Of a stretch of 64,000 nt of DNA, positions 18,434-26,200 are shown in pieces. This stretch comes from Bradyrhizobium sp. WBOS07 (lineage in GTDB: Bacteria; Pseudomonadota; Alphaproteobacteria; Rhizobiales; Xanthobacteraceae), in assembly GCF_024585165.1 (NCBI RefSeq), contig NZ_CP029008.1:310001-374000 (forward strand). The letters run 5' to 3'. The position numbers and the translations under genes are program-made. The notes beneath the pieces were generated by a model. It saw only the letters and a list, made by a program, of their open reading frames with translations, was not told the origin of the DNA and ran no database searches. Within the stretch, counting starts at the first letter, position 1. Each line of letters opens with the position of its first letter.

Positions 18434-18730
18434 ATGGCACGGAAACTTCCGCCGATTCATCCCGGCGAGATCCTGCGCGAAGAATTTCTCGTTCCGCTCA
18501 AGCTGACACCCTACACGGTCGCCGCCGCGCTGAATGTGCCGCGCACGCGGATCGAGCGCATTGCGCGCGAAGAAAAGCCCGTCACGGCCGACACCGCGCT
18601 GCGGCTGGGAAAATTCTTCAAGACGGGTGCGGCGTTCTGGATGAGTATTCAAACCCGCTTCGACCTCGAAACGGCGGAAGACGCGCTCGCACCTCAGATC
18701 AAGAAGATCGCATCTTACGAGGCCGTTTGA
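18434..18730 (+). CDS. higA: HigA-type antitoxin (XRE-family)
   Basis: This 98-residue protein is a typical HigA: IHPGEILREEFLVPLKLTPY at the front, a helix-turn-helix over about residues 22-62 (AAALNVPRTRIERIAREEK), and the TADTALRLGKFFKTGAAFWM signature. HigA neutralises HigB and represses its own operon. The start has a strong AAGGAG site seven bases upstream. Its toxin gene upstream is truncated, so this is an orphan antitoxin that might still act as a repressor or protect against other HigB toxins (inference). Confidence 0.9.
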   Translation: MARKLPPIHPGEILREEFLVPLKLTPYTVAAALNVPRTRIERIAREEKPVTADTALRLGKFFKTGAAFWMSIQTRFDLETAEDALAPQIKKIASYEAV

Positions 18731-18756
18731 AGGAACTGCAACTGCGATAGGATCGT

Positions 18757-19200
18757 GTGCACCCAATGCCCGTCACGTTCAAAGACATCCTCCAGGCTTT
18801 CGAGTTCGCCGACGTCAGCGGCGGCATGGGGGAGTGCCACACCTTCGTCTGCAGGCAGACGGGAAAGATCTACTACCAATTCGACGACGACAGTCTGCAA
18901 GACCTAGAGGAAGACGAACTGCCTGACGATATCGAAGACGAGGCCAAGTACTTACGGATCCCGAACTCTCGAGATTTCGACCTCGGCAAGCCTCTTGTGA
19001 TCGCCTTTGTCCGCGAGCTGCTGCCCGATGATTTGGACGAGGTTCGTTATTTCTTCAGCAAACGCGGCGCCTACCAGAAGTTCAAGGCCCTTCTGTCACG
19101 ACGAAGAGCGATCGGTGCCTGGCATGACTACCGGAACAAGGCGACGGAGCGGGCCTTGCGCGATTGGTGCGAGGTCCATTCCATCGAGATCGTCGACTGA
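18757..19200 (+). CDS. UPF0158 family protein
   Basis: This protein of 147 residues has the UPF0158 look: FKDILQAFEFAD at the start, TGKIYYQFDDD, acidic runs (EEDELPDDIEDE), RDFDLGKPLVIAFV, and a RRRAIGAWHDYRNKATERALRDWC tail. Its function is unknown across the family. A GTG at 18757 has a GGA four bases upstream and is used here; an ATG at 18766 would shorten it by three residues. It follows higA by 26 bases on the same strand, so it may be co-transcribed with the antitoxin. Confidence 0.75.
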   Translation: MHPMPVTFKDILQAFEFADVSGGMGECHTFVCRQTGKIYYQFDDDSLQDLEEDELPDDIEDEAKYLRIPNSRDFDLGKPLVIAFVRELLPDDLDEVRYFFSKRGAYQKFKALLSRRRAIGAWHDYRNKATERALRDWCEVHSIEIVD

Positions 19201-19280
19201 CCTTGGCATTCACCTGAACGCCACGAGGTACGCGACGCCGCTCCGCCGCTATCTCGCCCCCATTGTCATTCAGAGAGCAG

Positions 19281-20342
19281 ATGGGGCGGCGCCGTCGGGG
19301 GCAAAGTTCCCATGGGTTCCTTGTGATAAGCCGACGTCCTCTACAAACAAATCCTTCCATATCGCGCCGCGCTTTGCTCGGCGGGCTGATGTCCGCAGGC
19401 AGCGCCCTCGCGCTCGGCGGCTGCGCCGGCCTCGGCGCGACCGGCGCGCGCTACGATGCCTCGTCGCTCTCGGTCGATCCCACTCTGCTCGTCGCCACCA
19501 CGCGCAAGCCCGCGAACGGGGCGCGCAGCAAACCCTGGTTCGGTCCGGAGCGCGCGACCAGCATGACCGTGGCGCGGGCCAAGCTGGCGGCGCCCGACGA
19601 GAGCCGCCTGTCGCTCGCCTCGGTCGGACTTGGCGGTTGGCGTCTTGATCGGATCGAACCGGTGCCGGCCGACGCCGGCGACCTCGCCGCGCAGACCGGC
19701 GGCGGCGACGTGCTGATCTATGTGCACGGCTTCAAGCAGACGTTCGAGACGGCGGTGCTGGATGGCGCCTATCTCTCCGATGCGATCAGGTTCCGCGGCC
19801 GGACCATGGTGTTCGCATGGCCGTCCAAGGCCGGGCTGTTCGACTACGCCTATGACCGCGACAGCGCGATGTGGTCGCGCGACGAATTCGAGCGGGTGCT
19901 CTCTGCGCTGGTGTCGGCGCCGGGGACGGGCCGCGTCCACATCGTTGCGCATAGCATGGGAACCATGCTGACGTTAGAGAGCCTGCGCCAGCTCCATGCG
20001 CGATACGGCGAGACGGTCACGGGCAAGATCGGCGCGGTGGTGTTTGCCGCCCCCGACATCGACATGGACGTGTTCTCGTCGGCGGTGCAGCGCATCGGCC
20101 CGCTGGCGGGCAAGATCACCGTGATCGCCGCGACCAACGATCGCGCTTTGGCGCTGTCAGGCCAGCTCGCCGGCGGCATGACCCGCGTCGGCGCCGCCGA
20201 AAAGGCCGCCATCGCCCGCCTCGGCGTCCGCGTGGTCGATGCCTCGGCGGAAGGCTGGGGCATCGTCAACCACGACCTGTTCCTGTCGAACGGGCAAGTG
20301 CAGCAGGTGATCCGGCGGTCGATCGACGGGACGACGGCGTAA
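19281..20342 (+). CDS. DUF900-family alpha/beta hydrolase, putative lipoprotein
   Basis: This roughly 353-residue protein has an SRRALLGG twin-arginine-like region followed by a hydrophobic stretch and a lipobox (LALGGC), suggesting a lipid-anchored exported enzyme. The hydrolase domain shows VLIYVHGFKQTF, FAWPSKAGLFDY, the nucleophile elbow AHSMGT, and an AAPDIDMDVF segment, as in DUF900. The start is uncertain: ATG 19281 is given, with TTG 19263 and GTG 19323 as alternatives. Its last codons are repeated as a fragment near 21035. The substrate is unknown. Confidence 0.75.
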   Translation: MGRRRRGQSSHGFLVISRRPLQTNPSISRRALLGGLMSAGSALALGGCAGLGATGARYDASSLSVDPTLLVATTRKPANGARSKPWFGPERATSMTVARAKLAAPDESRLSLASVGLGGWRLDRIEPVPADAGDLAAQTGGGDVLIYVHGFKQTFETAVLDGAYLSDAIRFRGRTMVFAWPSKAGLFDYAYDRDSAMWSRDEFERVLSALVSAPGTGRVHIVAHSMGTMLTLESLRQLHARYGETVTGKIGAVVFAAPDIDMDVFSSAVQRIGPLAGKITVIAATNDRALALSGQLAGGMTRVGAAEKAAIARLGVRVVDASAEGWGIVNHDLFLSNGQVQQVIRRSIDGTTA

Positions 20343-20364
20343 GAGAGAGGCTGAAGGCGTCAGT

Positions 20365-20570
20365 CTACGCGATCAAACGCTGCACCAAGGCGGTTTCGCT
20401 CGAGTACGTCAGCAGCGCCTCGTGCGTCGCGCGGGTCACGCCGACATAGGTCAGTCGCACGCACTCCTCGACGGTCTCGCCATGGCGGCCGAGCAGGCCG
20501 AGGCCAGCAATGGCGACGCAGGGAAACTCAAGACCCTTGGCGGAATGCATGCTCAGGAATCGCACGGCGC
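20365..20570 (-). pseudogene. Duplicated 3' fragment of the NERD/UvrD helicase gene
   Basis: This segment encodes the last 65-66 residues of the helicase at 21095-22912 almost exactly (RFLSMHSAKGLEFPCVAIAG to LVQRLIA), with a single amino-acid change visible (I for M). Upstream of about 20570 the similarity stops abruptly. It has no start of its own other than a chance GTG. It is one copy of a duplicated junction, described in the findings. Confidence 0.88.
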
Positions 20571-20592
20571 GGCGCTGGTTAGGTGAGGCTGC

Positions 20593-20880
20593 TTACGGTC
20601 GAGGTGCTCGCCGATGGCCGCGGGTCTTTTTGCAGGAACCTCCGATTGGCGAACAAGAAATGTCTGAAGTGCATCGGTTCTCGTAGTGTGGAGGCCATGG
20701 CGAACTCACTACCACCCACTCACAGCATAGTGTCCTTTCGCACTCGTACCACACGCCACCAACGCACGAGCCGGGTGCAGTTAATGTCTGACAGTTAGCG
20801 GCATGCGCCTTAGATGCGAATGGCAGAAACATGAAGGCGGCGGCAACTAGGCATACTGCTGCATGCGACAAATATTTCAT
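20593..20880 (-). CDS. Unknown small secreted Cys-rich protein
   Basis: A 95-residue frame begins with a clear Sec signal peptide (MKYLSHAAVCLVAAAFMFLP, then AHA near residue 27). The mature part, about 68 residues, holds eight cysteines, including an adjacent pair (LCCEW), and several Trp/Pro. That pattern suggests a disulfide-knotted extracytoplasmic peptide. An AGAGAAG-like ribosome site precedes the ATG at 20880. The local DNA is more AT-rich than its neighbours, a sign of foreign origin. It lies in the insert between two copies of a duplicated gene junction. No family is recognised. Confidence 0.6.
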   Translation of the reverse strand: MKYLSHAAVCLVAAAFMFLPFASKAHAANCQTLTAPGSCVGGVWYECERTLCCEWVVVSSPWPPHYENRCTSDISCSPIGGSCKKTRGHRRAPRP

Positions 20881-21029
20881 GGCCGGACTTCTCTTAATAA
20901 GCTATAAGTTGCAAGCTGAGCGCAATTTCGTCTTGAGGTAGATCAAGCGAAAGGCACATTTTGATCTGCCGGCGGCGGGCAAGCGTTGTCATTGCGCCCA
21001 TCGCCTCCCGATCACAAAGCCGAGTTTCA

Positions 21030-21079
21030 CGGAGGTGCAGAAGGTGATCCGCCGCTTAATCGACGGCACGACGGCGTGA
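21030..21079 (+). pseudogene. Duplicated 3' tail of the DUF900 hydrolase gene
   Basis: From about 21035 the sequence repeats the last 14 codons of the hydrolase gene (VQKVIRRLIDGTTA here, VQQVIRRSIDGTTA at the intact gene), including the stop. Upstream the similarity ends. It directly precedes the intact helicase 3' end, just as the intact hydrolase end precedes the helicase fragment at 20365. Confidence 0.8.
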
Positions 21080-21094
21080 GGGAGAGCAACAGGC

Positions 21095-22912
21095 TCACGC
21101 GATCAAACGCTGCACCAGCGCCGTTTCACTCGAGTACGTCAGCAGCGCCTCGTGCGTCGCGCGGGTCACGCCGACATAGGTCAGTCGCACGCACTCCTCG
21201 ACGGTCTCGCCATGGCGGCCGAGCAGGCCGAGGCCGGCCATGGCGACGCAGGGAAACTCGAGACCCTTGGCGGAATGCATGCTCAGGAATCGCACGGCCA
21301 CGCGCTTGATCGAGACCCGGTTGCGGTTGTCCTTGGCCATATCGATCGGCACTTTATGCTTGGCCAGAATCTGTGCGACCTTCCCCCCGATCCAGTGCTC
21401 GGGGTAGAGGCACGCCATCTGCGACCACTCGTAGCCGGCCTTTTTCCGATCCAGGAACCACTCGGCGACGCAGTGCGCTTCCGCGTCGATGCTCACGCAT
21501 CGACGCACGTCCGGCTCCAGTCCCTGCCGGCCGGCATCTTCGGGCAGCAGGATGGCGTGCTCGTCATCGGCCGTCGTGCCGGGAGCGCCAATGACGTCCG
21601 CAGCGAAGCGTCTCGCGAAGGCGACGATTTGCGCGGTGTTGCGGTAGTTGACCTTCAACACGGTGGTTCTGCCCTTGGCTTCGATCCCGAGCTGGCTCCA
21701 CACCGGGCGTTCGCGCCCTTTGTAGATCGCCTGGATGTCGTCGTAGACGACCATCAGCGCCTTGGTGCGGGGGTTCACCATCTTGGCCGCCAGCGCGAGC
21801 CAACGCGGCTCGAAATCGTGCGCCTCGTCGATGAGGACGGCGTCATATTGCTCCGGCGGGATGTGGCCCTGATCGACCGCCGCCACGACCGCGGCAACGC
21901 TGGCGGCCAGCCGCTCGGCGTAATCCGGATAGTCCCGCTCGGAGGGCGCGGGGAGTCCGTAGGTGCGCAGCATCCGGTAGCACCAGGAGTGAAAGGTGAG
22001 AACCTGAACGCGGTCCTCCACGCCCCGGCTCTGCATGGCATCTTCGAGGCGCCCTGCGATGCCATTGGCGTAGCACAGGATCAGCACCGGCTTGGCCGCC
22101 GCGCGCGCCAGATACTCGGCTCGAAACGCCAGGATCAGGGTCTTGCCCGATCCGGCCACGCCGCGAATGATGCGATGTCCCTCCCCGAGACTGCGCGCGA
22201 ACTGCTCTTGATGCAGGTCCATGACCGCAAGCGTCCGGTCCGAAGGATCGGCCTTGGGCGCATCGTCCAGAGGCAGGGCGATCTGCCGGATGCGGATCTC
22301 GGGAAACAGCAGCGCACGCAGCCGGTCGAATTGCGGCATGGACAGCGGCTCTCCGAGACGCGGATAGACCATGCGCCATAGCCTGGACCGGAATTCCTCG
22401 GGATCGACGCCCTCCGTCATTTCGTCCTTGAACACGCACAGCTGCTCGGGAAACACCTCCTTGAGGTCGGTCTGGTCGAACTGCTTGCGCGTGATGTTCG
22501 TGAACACGGCGCCATAGCCGAACGGCACCAGTGTGCGGCCCGCGAAGCGATGACCGGGCGGAAACAGCAGCTGCCCGTCCCGCTCCAGCGTGCGCAAGAC
22601 CTCGAACGTGTATTTGCGCGACTGCTCGAGCGGATTGCTCTCCCGCACGACGCCACGCTGTGTCAGCAGCTCGACTTGCGTCTTGTCCGCCGAGACGATC
22701 GTCTCCAGACGCCAGTCCTTCACCTCGAGCACGAGCAGGCCGTTCGCGGGATGAACGATGATGAAATCCGGATGCCGGTTGAGGGGGCCGACGGGAAGGT
22801 TGTGCCAAACGACGGCGTTCTCTTCGAGAAAGTCCTTGAGGCGTTCGGCGAGTCGAAGCTCCCCACGGCTGTCGAAGCGCGCGAAGCCGAGGCTGGGGAT
22901 CAGGATTGCCAT
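21095..22912 (-). CDS. NERD-domain UvrD/Rep-like DNA helicase
   Basis: This 605-residue protein has an N-terminal NERD nuclease-related domain (about 10-130, with HPDFIIVHPANGLLVLEVKDW). A superfamily I helicase core follows, with Walker A GVAGSGKT near residue 255, IDEAHDFEP as motif II, VNYRNT as motif IV, and SMHSAKGLEFPCV / VGVTRATHEALL as motifs V-VI. Such proteins are thought to process foreign or damaged DNA and often occur in accessory regions. It is convergent with the DUF900 gene. Its 3' end is duplicated at 20365. Confidence 0.88.
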   Translation of the reverse strand: MAILIPSLGFARFDSRGELRLAERLKDFLEENAVVWHNLPVGPLNRHPDFIIVHPANGLLVLEVKDWRLETIVSADKTQVELLTQRGVVRESNPLEQSRKYTFEVLRTLERDGQLLFPPGHRFAGRTLVPFGYGAVFTNITRKQFDQTDLKEVFPEQLCVFKDEMTEGVDPEEFRSRLWRMVYPRLGEPLSMPQFDRLRALLFPEIRIRQIALPLDDAPKADPSDRTLAVMDLHQEQFARSLGEGHRIIRGVAGSGKTLILAFRAEYLARAAAKPVLILCYANGIAGRLEDAMQSRGVEDRVQVLTFHSWCYRMLRTYGLPAPSERDYPDYAERLAASVAAVVAAVDQGHIPPEQYDAVLIDEAHDFEPRWLALAAKMVNPRTKALMVVYDDIQAIYKGRERPVWSQLGIEAKGRTTVLKVNYRNTAQIVAFARRFAADVIGAPGTTADDEHAILLPEDAGRQGLEPDVRRCVSIDAEAHCVAEWFLDRKKAGYEWSQMACLYPEHWIGGKVAQILAKHKVPIDMAKDNRNRVSIKRVAVRFLSMHSAKGLEFPCVAMAGLGLLGRHGETVEECVRLTYVGVTRATHEALLTYSSETALVQRLIA

Positions 22913-23023
22913 TGCACGACCAATGCGGACCGCCTCGTGAGCTACGCAAGTAGCAGGCGGTTTCTCCAGGCTAACATGGTTGCCTAGAGCATGCAGGTTT
23001 TCAATGGCTTAGGATGTATCTGG

Positions 23024-23095
23024 CGCTCCCTAGGGGAATCGAACCCCTGTTTCAGCCTTGAGAGGGCCGCGTCCTAACCGCTAGACGAAGGGAGC
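23024..23095 (-). tRNA. tRNA-Glu (anticodon CTC)
   Basis: Read on the minus strand, a 72-base cloverleaf can be folded: a 7-bp acceptor stem GCTCCCT/AGGGAGC, a D-arm region TCGTCTAGCGGTTAGGAC, an anticodon stem CGGCC/GGCTG with loop CTCTCAA giving anticodon CTC, and a T arm with GGTTCGATTCC. The discriminator is G and CCA is not encoded. The anticodon and overall sequence fit glutamate. It sits between the helicase gene and the small membrane protein at 23153; no attachment-site duplicate of its 3' end was noticed. Confidence 0.95.
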
Positions 23096-23152
23096 GTGAG
23101 GGCTAGCCAATAGCCTCGAAATTTGTCCGCCGCAAGGACCCCGGCGGGCCTT

Positions 23153-23497
23153 TTACGGCTCATTGGCGAATTTCAGCCGTCCGACAGGCTTCAGGGTATG
23201 GGCGTCGAAGGTCCGGATCTCGATCACCCCGCCGAGATCCAGCGTGACCACGAGACGGTCGCCGGCAACCCCGGTCGAGACGATCCTGGCGCCCTTCGGC
23301 AGGGTGGCGGTGACGTCGCCGGCCGCCTCGGGCGCCCTTCCCTCCGACTTGAAAAGGCGGTAGCCCACCGCGATCAGCACGGCGCAGATCGCCAGCGCCG
23401 TGGTCAACCCCGCGATCAGCATCATCCGCCGCACCCGCGCGAACAGCGCGGCCTGCTCGGGGGTCGGTTCGGGAACAGCGGTGTCAGACGTCGTCAT
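23153..23497 (-). CDS. Small single-pass membrane protein (DUF6476-like)
   Basis: This 114-residue protein has one hydrophobic helix at about residues 26-45 (MMLIAGLTTALAICAVLIAV) and then a beta-rich periplasmic tail with ARIVSTGVAGDRLVVTLDL and IEIRTFDAHTLKPVGRLKF. It resembles small alphaproteobacterial proteins of unknown function (DUF6476, from memory). Its ATG (complement of 23495-23497) overlaps the ATG of the divergent pseudouridine synthase gene by two bases, in a shared CATG. Confidence 0.7.
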   Translation of the reverse strand: MTTSDTAVPEPTPEQAALFARVRRMMLIAGLTTALAICAVLIAVGYRLFKSEGRAPEAAGDVTATLPKGARIVSTGVAGDRLVVTLDLGGVIEIRTFDAHTLKPVGRLKFANEP

Positions 23498-24503
23498 GGA
23501 AAGCCCGGATTCAGCGCAGAGGTTAGAGGTCGTGGTCGCCGGCGACGAGGGTTCGGCCCGGCTCGACCGCGTGCTGGCGGCGCGGCTGCCGGAGCTGTCG
23601 CGATCAAGGCTCAAGACCCTGATCCTGGCGGGCGCGGTGAGCCTGAAGGCGGCCCCGGTCCGCGACCCCGCTTATCACGTCGCATCCGGCGATACGATCA
23701 CAATCGACGTGCCGGAGGCAGCGCCCGCCGAGCCCAAGGGCGAGGAGATCGCCCTCGACATCGTGTTCGAGGACGACGACATCGTCGTGATCAACAAGCC
23801 GAAGGGACTGGTGGTGCATCCCGCCGCCGGCCACGAAACCGGCACGCTGGTCAACGCCCTGATCGCCCATTGCGGCGCCTCGCTGTCGGGCATCGGCGGG
23901 GTGCGCCGGCCCGGCATCGTGCACCGGCTCGACAAAGACACCACCGGGCTGATGGTGGTCGCCAAGAACGACATGGCCCACGCCTCGCTGTCGGCCCAGT
24001 TCGCCGATCACGGCCGCACCGGCGAGATGCGGCGCGGCTACATGGCCTTTGCCTGGGGCGTGCCCGGCCGGCACCGCGGCACGGTCGATGCGCCGATCGA
24101 CCGCCATCCGCATGCGCGCGAGAAGATGGCGGTGCGCCAGGGCGGCCGCGAGGCGGTGACACATTGGGAGATCCTGGAGAGCTTTGCCGGGCGCGACGGC
24201 AAGCCCGTGGCCTCGCTGCTCGCCTGCGAGCTCGAGACCGGGCGCACCCACCAGATCCGCGTGCACCTCGCCCATATCGGCCATCCCCTGATGGGGGACG
24301 CGGTCTATGGCCCGCATTTCAAGACCAAGGCGAACCAGCTCGGCCCCGAGTCGCAGGCCGCCCTGGCCGCGCTCGGACGGCAGGCCCTACATGCTTACCT
24401 TCTGGTATTGGAGCATCCGAGGAGCGGAGAATTACTGCACTGGGAGGCGGCTCTACCAGAGGATTTGCTTCTCCTGCAAAGCACCCTGAAAGCGGCGCTA
24501 TGA
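23496..24503 (+). CDS. rluD: RluA-family 23S rRNA pseudouridine synthase, RluD-like
   Basis: This 335-residue protein has an N-terminal S4 domain (RLDRVLAARLPELSRSRLKT, about 20-75) followed by a RluA catalytic domain. The catalytic motif GIVHRLDKDTTG (Asp near residue 153) is intact, as are VVINKPKGLVVHP and TGRTHQIRVHLAH. RluD modifies helix 69 of 23S rRNA. The ATG at 23496 puts the S4 domain close to the N-terminus; no clear ribosome site precedes it. It shares a start region with the divergent membrane protein gene. rpoH follows downstream, a common alphaproteobacterial order. Confidence 0.88.
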   Translation: MESPDSAQRLEVVVAGDEGSARLDRVLAARLPELSRSRLKTLILAGAVSLKAAPVRDPAYHVASGDTITIDVPEAAPAEPKGEEIALDIVFEDDDIVVINKPKGLVVHPAAGHETGTLVNALIAHCGASLSGIGGVRRPGIVHRLDKDTTGLMVVAKNDMAHASLSAQFADHGRTGEMRRGYMAFAWGVPGRHRGTVDAPIDRHPHAREKMAVRQGGREAVTHWEILESFAGRDGKPVASLLACELETGRTHQIRVHLAHIGHPLMGDAVYGPHFKTKANQLGPESQAALAALGRQALHAYLLVLEHPRSGELLHWEAALPEDLLLLQSTLKAAL

Positions 24504-24719
24504 CGCAGCCCGTTTAAGAAAGGCGTTACATTACAAAAAGTTATAGCGGCCACACGGGGACGTGACGTCAGCAATCCTTCCCTTTTTGCCCCGCGATGGA
24601 GTATATTGCGCCTGCGTTGGAATGACCGACGCGGAACATCGCAGCCCGACCGGCTTTGACACAGCGGTCGTCTGCCTGGCCCGCCGCTATCGGGGGCCTG
24701 AACCTTTGGAGGGCGCACC

Positions 24720-25619
24720 ATGGCCCGTACCGCTGCTTTGCCGGTCCTCAATGGAGAATCCGGCCTATCTCGCTACCTCGCCGAGATCCGCAAATTCCCA
24801 ATGCTGGAACCCCAGCAGGAATACATGCTCGCCAAGCGTTGGCGCGAGCATGACGATCGCGACGCGGCGCACCAACTCGTCACCAGCCATCTCCGGCTCG
24901 TCGCCAAGATCGCCATGGGCTATCGCGGCTACGGCTTGCCGATCTCCGAGGTCGTCTCGGAAGGCAATGTCGGCCTGATGCAGGCGGTGAAGCGTTTCGA
25001 ACCCGAGAAGGGGTTCCGTCTCGCCACCTACGCCATGTGGTGGATCAAGGCGTCGATTCAAGAGTACATCCTGCGTTCCTGGTCGCTCGTGAAGATGGGC
25101 ACCACCGCGAACCAGAAGAAGCTGTTCTTCAACCTGCGCAAGGCGAAGAGCAAGATCAACGCGCTGGACGAAGGCGATCTGCGCCCCGACCAGGTGAAGA
25201 TCATCGCCAAGCGCCTCGGCGTCACCGATCAGGACGTGATCGACATGAACCGCCGCCTCGGCGGCGACGCGTCGCTCAACGCGCCGATCCGCGACGACGG
25301 CGAGGCCGGCGAATGGCAGGACTGGCTGGTCGACAACACGCCCAACCAGGAAGCCATGATGGCGGAGCACGAGGAGTACGATCACCGCCGTGAAGCGCTG
25401 AACGGCGCCATGGGCGTGCTCAACCCGCGCGAACGCCGCATCTTCGAGGCCCGCCGCCTCGCCGATGAGCCGATGACGCTGGAAGACCTTGCCGCCGAGT
25501 TCGGCGTGTCGCGCGAGCGCGTCCGCCAGATCGAGGTCCGCGCCTTCGAGAAGGTGCAGTCCGCGGTCAAGGGCACGATCGCAAAGGCCGAACAGGCCGC
25601 GCTGGAAGCCGCGCACTGA
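24720..25619 (+). CDS. rpoH: RNA polymerase sigma factor RpoH (sigma-32)
   Basis: This 299-residue heat-shock sigma factor has region 2 with GYGLPISEVVSEGNVGLMQAVKRFEPEKGFRLATYAMWWIKASIQEYILRSWS compressed over about residues 75-130, the RpoH-box-like KKLFFNLRKAKSKI, and region 4 with a helix-turn-helix (TLEDLAAEFGVSRERVRQIEVRA). Length and motifs match alphaproteobacterial RpoH. A GGAGG site lies seven bases before the ATG. The 216-base gap upstream holds a TATATT at about 24603 that could be a -10 element, without a clear -35. A hairpin terminator follows the stop. Confidence 0.97.
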   Translation: MARTAALPVLNGESGLSRYLAEIRKFPMLEPQQEYMLAKRWREHDDRDAAHQLVTSHLRLVAKIAMGYRGYGLPISEVVSEGNVGLMQAVKRFEPEKGFRLATYAMWWIKASIQEYILRSWSLVKMGTTANQKKLFFNLRKAKSKINALDEGDLRPDQVKIIAKRLGVTDQDVIDMNRRLGGDASLNAPIRDDGEAGEWQDWLVDNTPNQEAMMAEHEEYDHRREALNGAMGVLNPRERRIFEARRLADEPMTLEDLAAEFGVSRERVRQIEVRAFEKVQSAVKGTIAKAEQAALEAAH

Positions 25620-25665
25620 GCGGGGCTTCGCCGCGAAGAGAGATTGGCGGATCGAAAGAGACAGA

Positions 25666-25692
25666 AAGCCGGCGGTGACGCCGGCTTTTTTG
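25666..25692 (+). terminator. Rho-independent terminator after rpoH
   Basis: A perfect 9-bp stem AAGCCGGCG / CGCCGGCTT with loop GTGA ends in a run of six T residues (TTTTTTG). It lies 47 bases after the rpoH stop. Confidence 0.9.
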
Positions 25693-25737
25693 TTTGTGGC
25701 GTGAGCATCGTTTGGACGCGAAGCCAGCCCACCCCCG

Positions 25738-25829
25738 CTGTCCTGCCGCGGCTTGACCGGGCATCCAGCACGCCGCGTCTGCCGGCCTGCCTTGAACCCG
25801 CGCTGCCGATCGACCGACCCAGAATGACC
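25738..25829. repeat. Dispersed intergenic repeat (degenerate)
   Basis: This segment carries the phrases CTTGACCGGGCATCCAGCACGC and ACCCAGAATGACCGG in the style of a degraded palindromic repeat. It is in the gap between the rpoH terminator and the next small gene. Pairing is imperfect. Confidence 0.4.
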
Positions 25830-25858
25830 GGACCGATAGCAGCGAGTGGACAAGCGCC

Positions 25859-26200
25859 GTGTCGATCATCCTGCAATCCACCGTGGGCGGCTTCTCGGGC
25901 GAGTTCATGCGCAAGCTGCCGCTGGTCGAGCAGGCGATGCGCGAGCACGGCCTCGAGCCGTCGGAGTTCGTGATCTCGAAGGATTATGCCGGCACGGCGA
26001 CGATCCCGCTGATGGGCCCGTTCTTCTACAGCTACAGCGTGTTCTTCGGCGAGGAGCAGTTCACCGTCACCGAGCCGAACGACATGGTGTTCCTGGACTA
26101 CCTCTTCAAGCGCGTACTGGCCGCGGACGCGCCGCCGGAATTGCCGCGCCGGCCGGGACTGATGACGCGGCTGTTCGGCTGGATGTCGCAGCCGATGTGA
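25859..26200 (+). CDS. Hypothetical protein, 113 residues
   Basis: A GTG-started frame encodes an unrecognised soluble protein with a clear folded-protein look: MSIILQSTVGGFSGEFMRKL, then HGLEPSEFVISKDYAG, an aromatic stretch FFYSYSVFFGEEQF, and LFKRVLAADAP. Codon usage matches the neighbourhood. No strong ribosome site precedes the GTG, and no transmembrane segment is predicted. It directly precedes a palindromic repeat that carries the IS481-derived insertion. Confidence 0.6.
   Translation: MSIILQSTVGGFSGEFMRKLPLVEQAMREHGLEPSEFVISKDYAGTATIPLMGPFFYSYSVFFGEEQFTVTEPNDMVFLDYLFKRVLAADAPPELPRRPGLMTRLFGWMSQPM

Noticed and set aside
23024..23095. Possible integration site of an island at tRNA-Glu next to the helicase
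   Set aside because: I saw no direct repeat of the tRNA 3' end and no integrase gene, so an island boundary is not supported.
24560..24620. Sigma-32-type promoter for rpoH
   Set aside because: A TATATT is present but no suitable -35 at the right distance was found.
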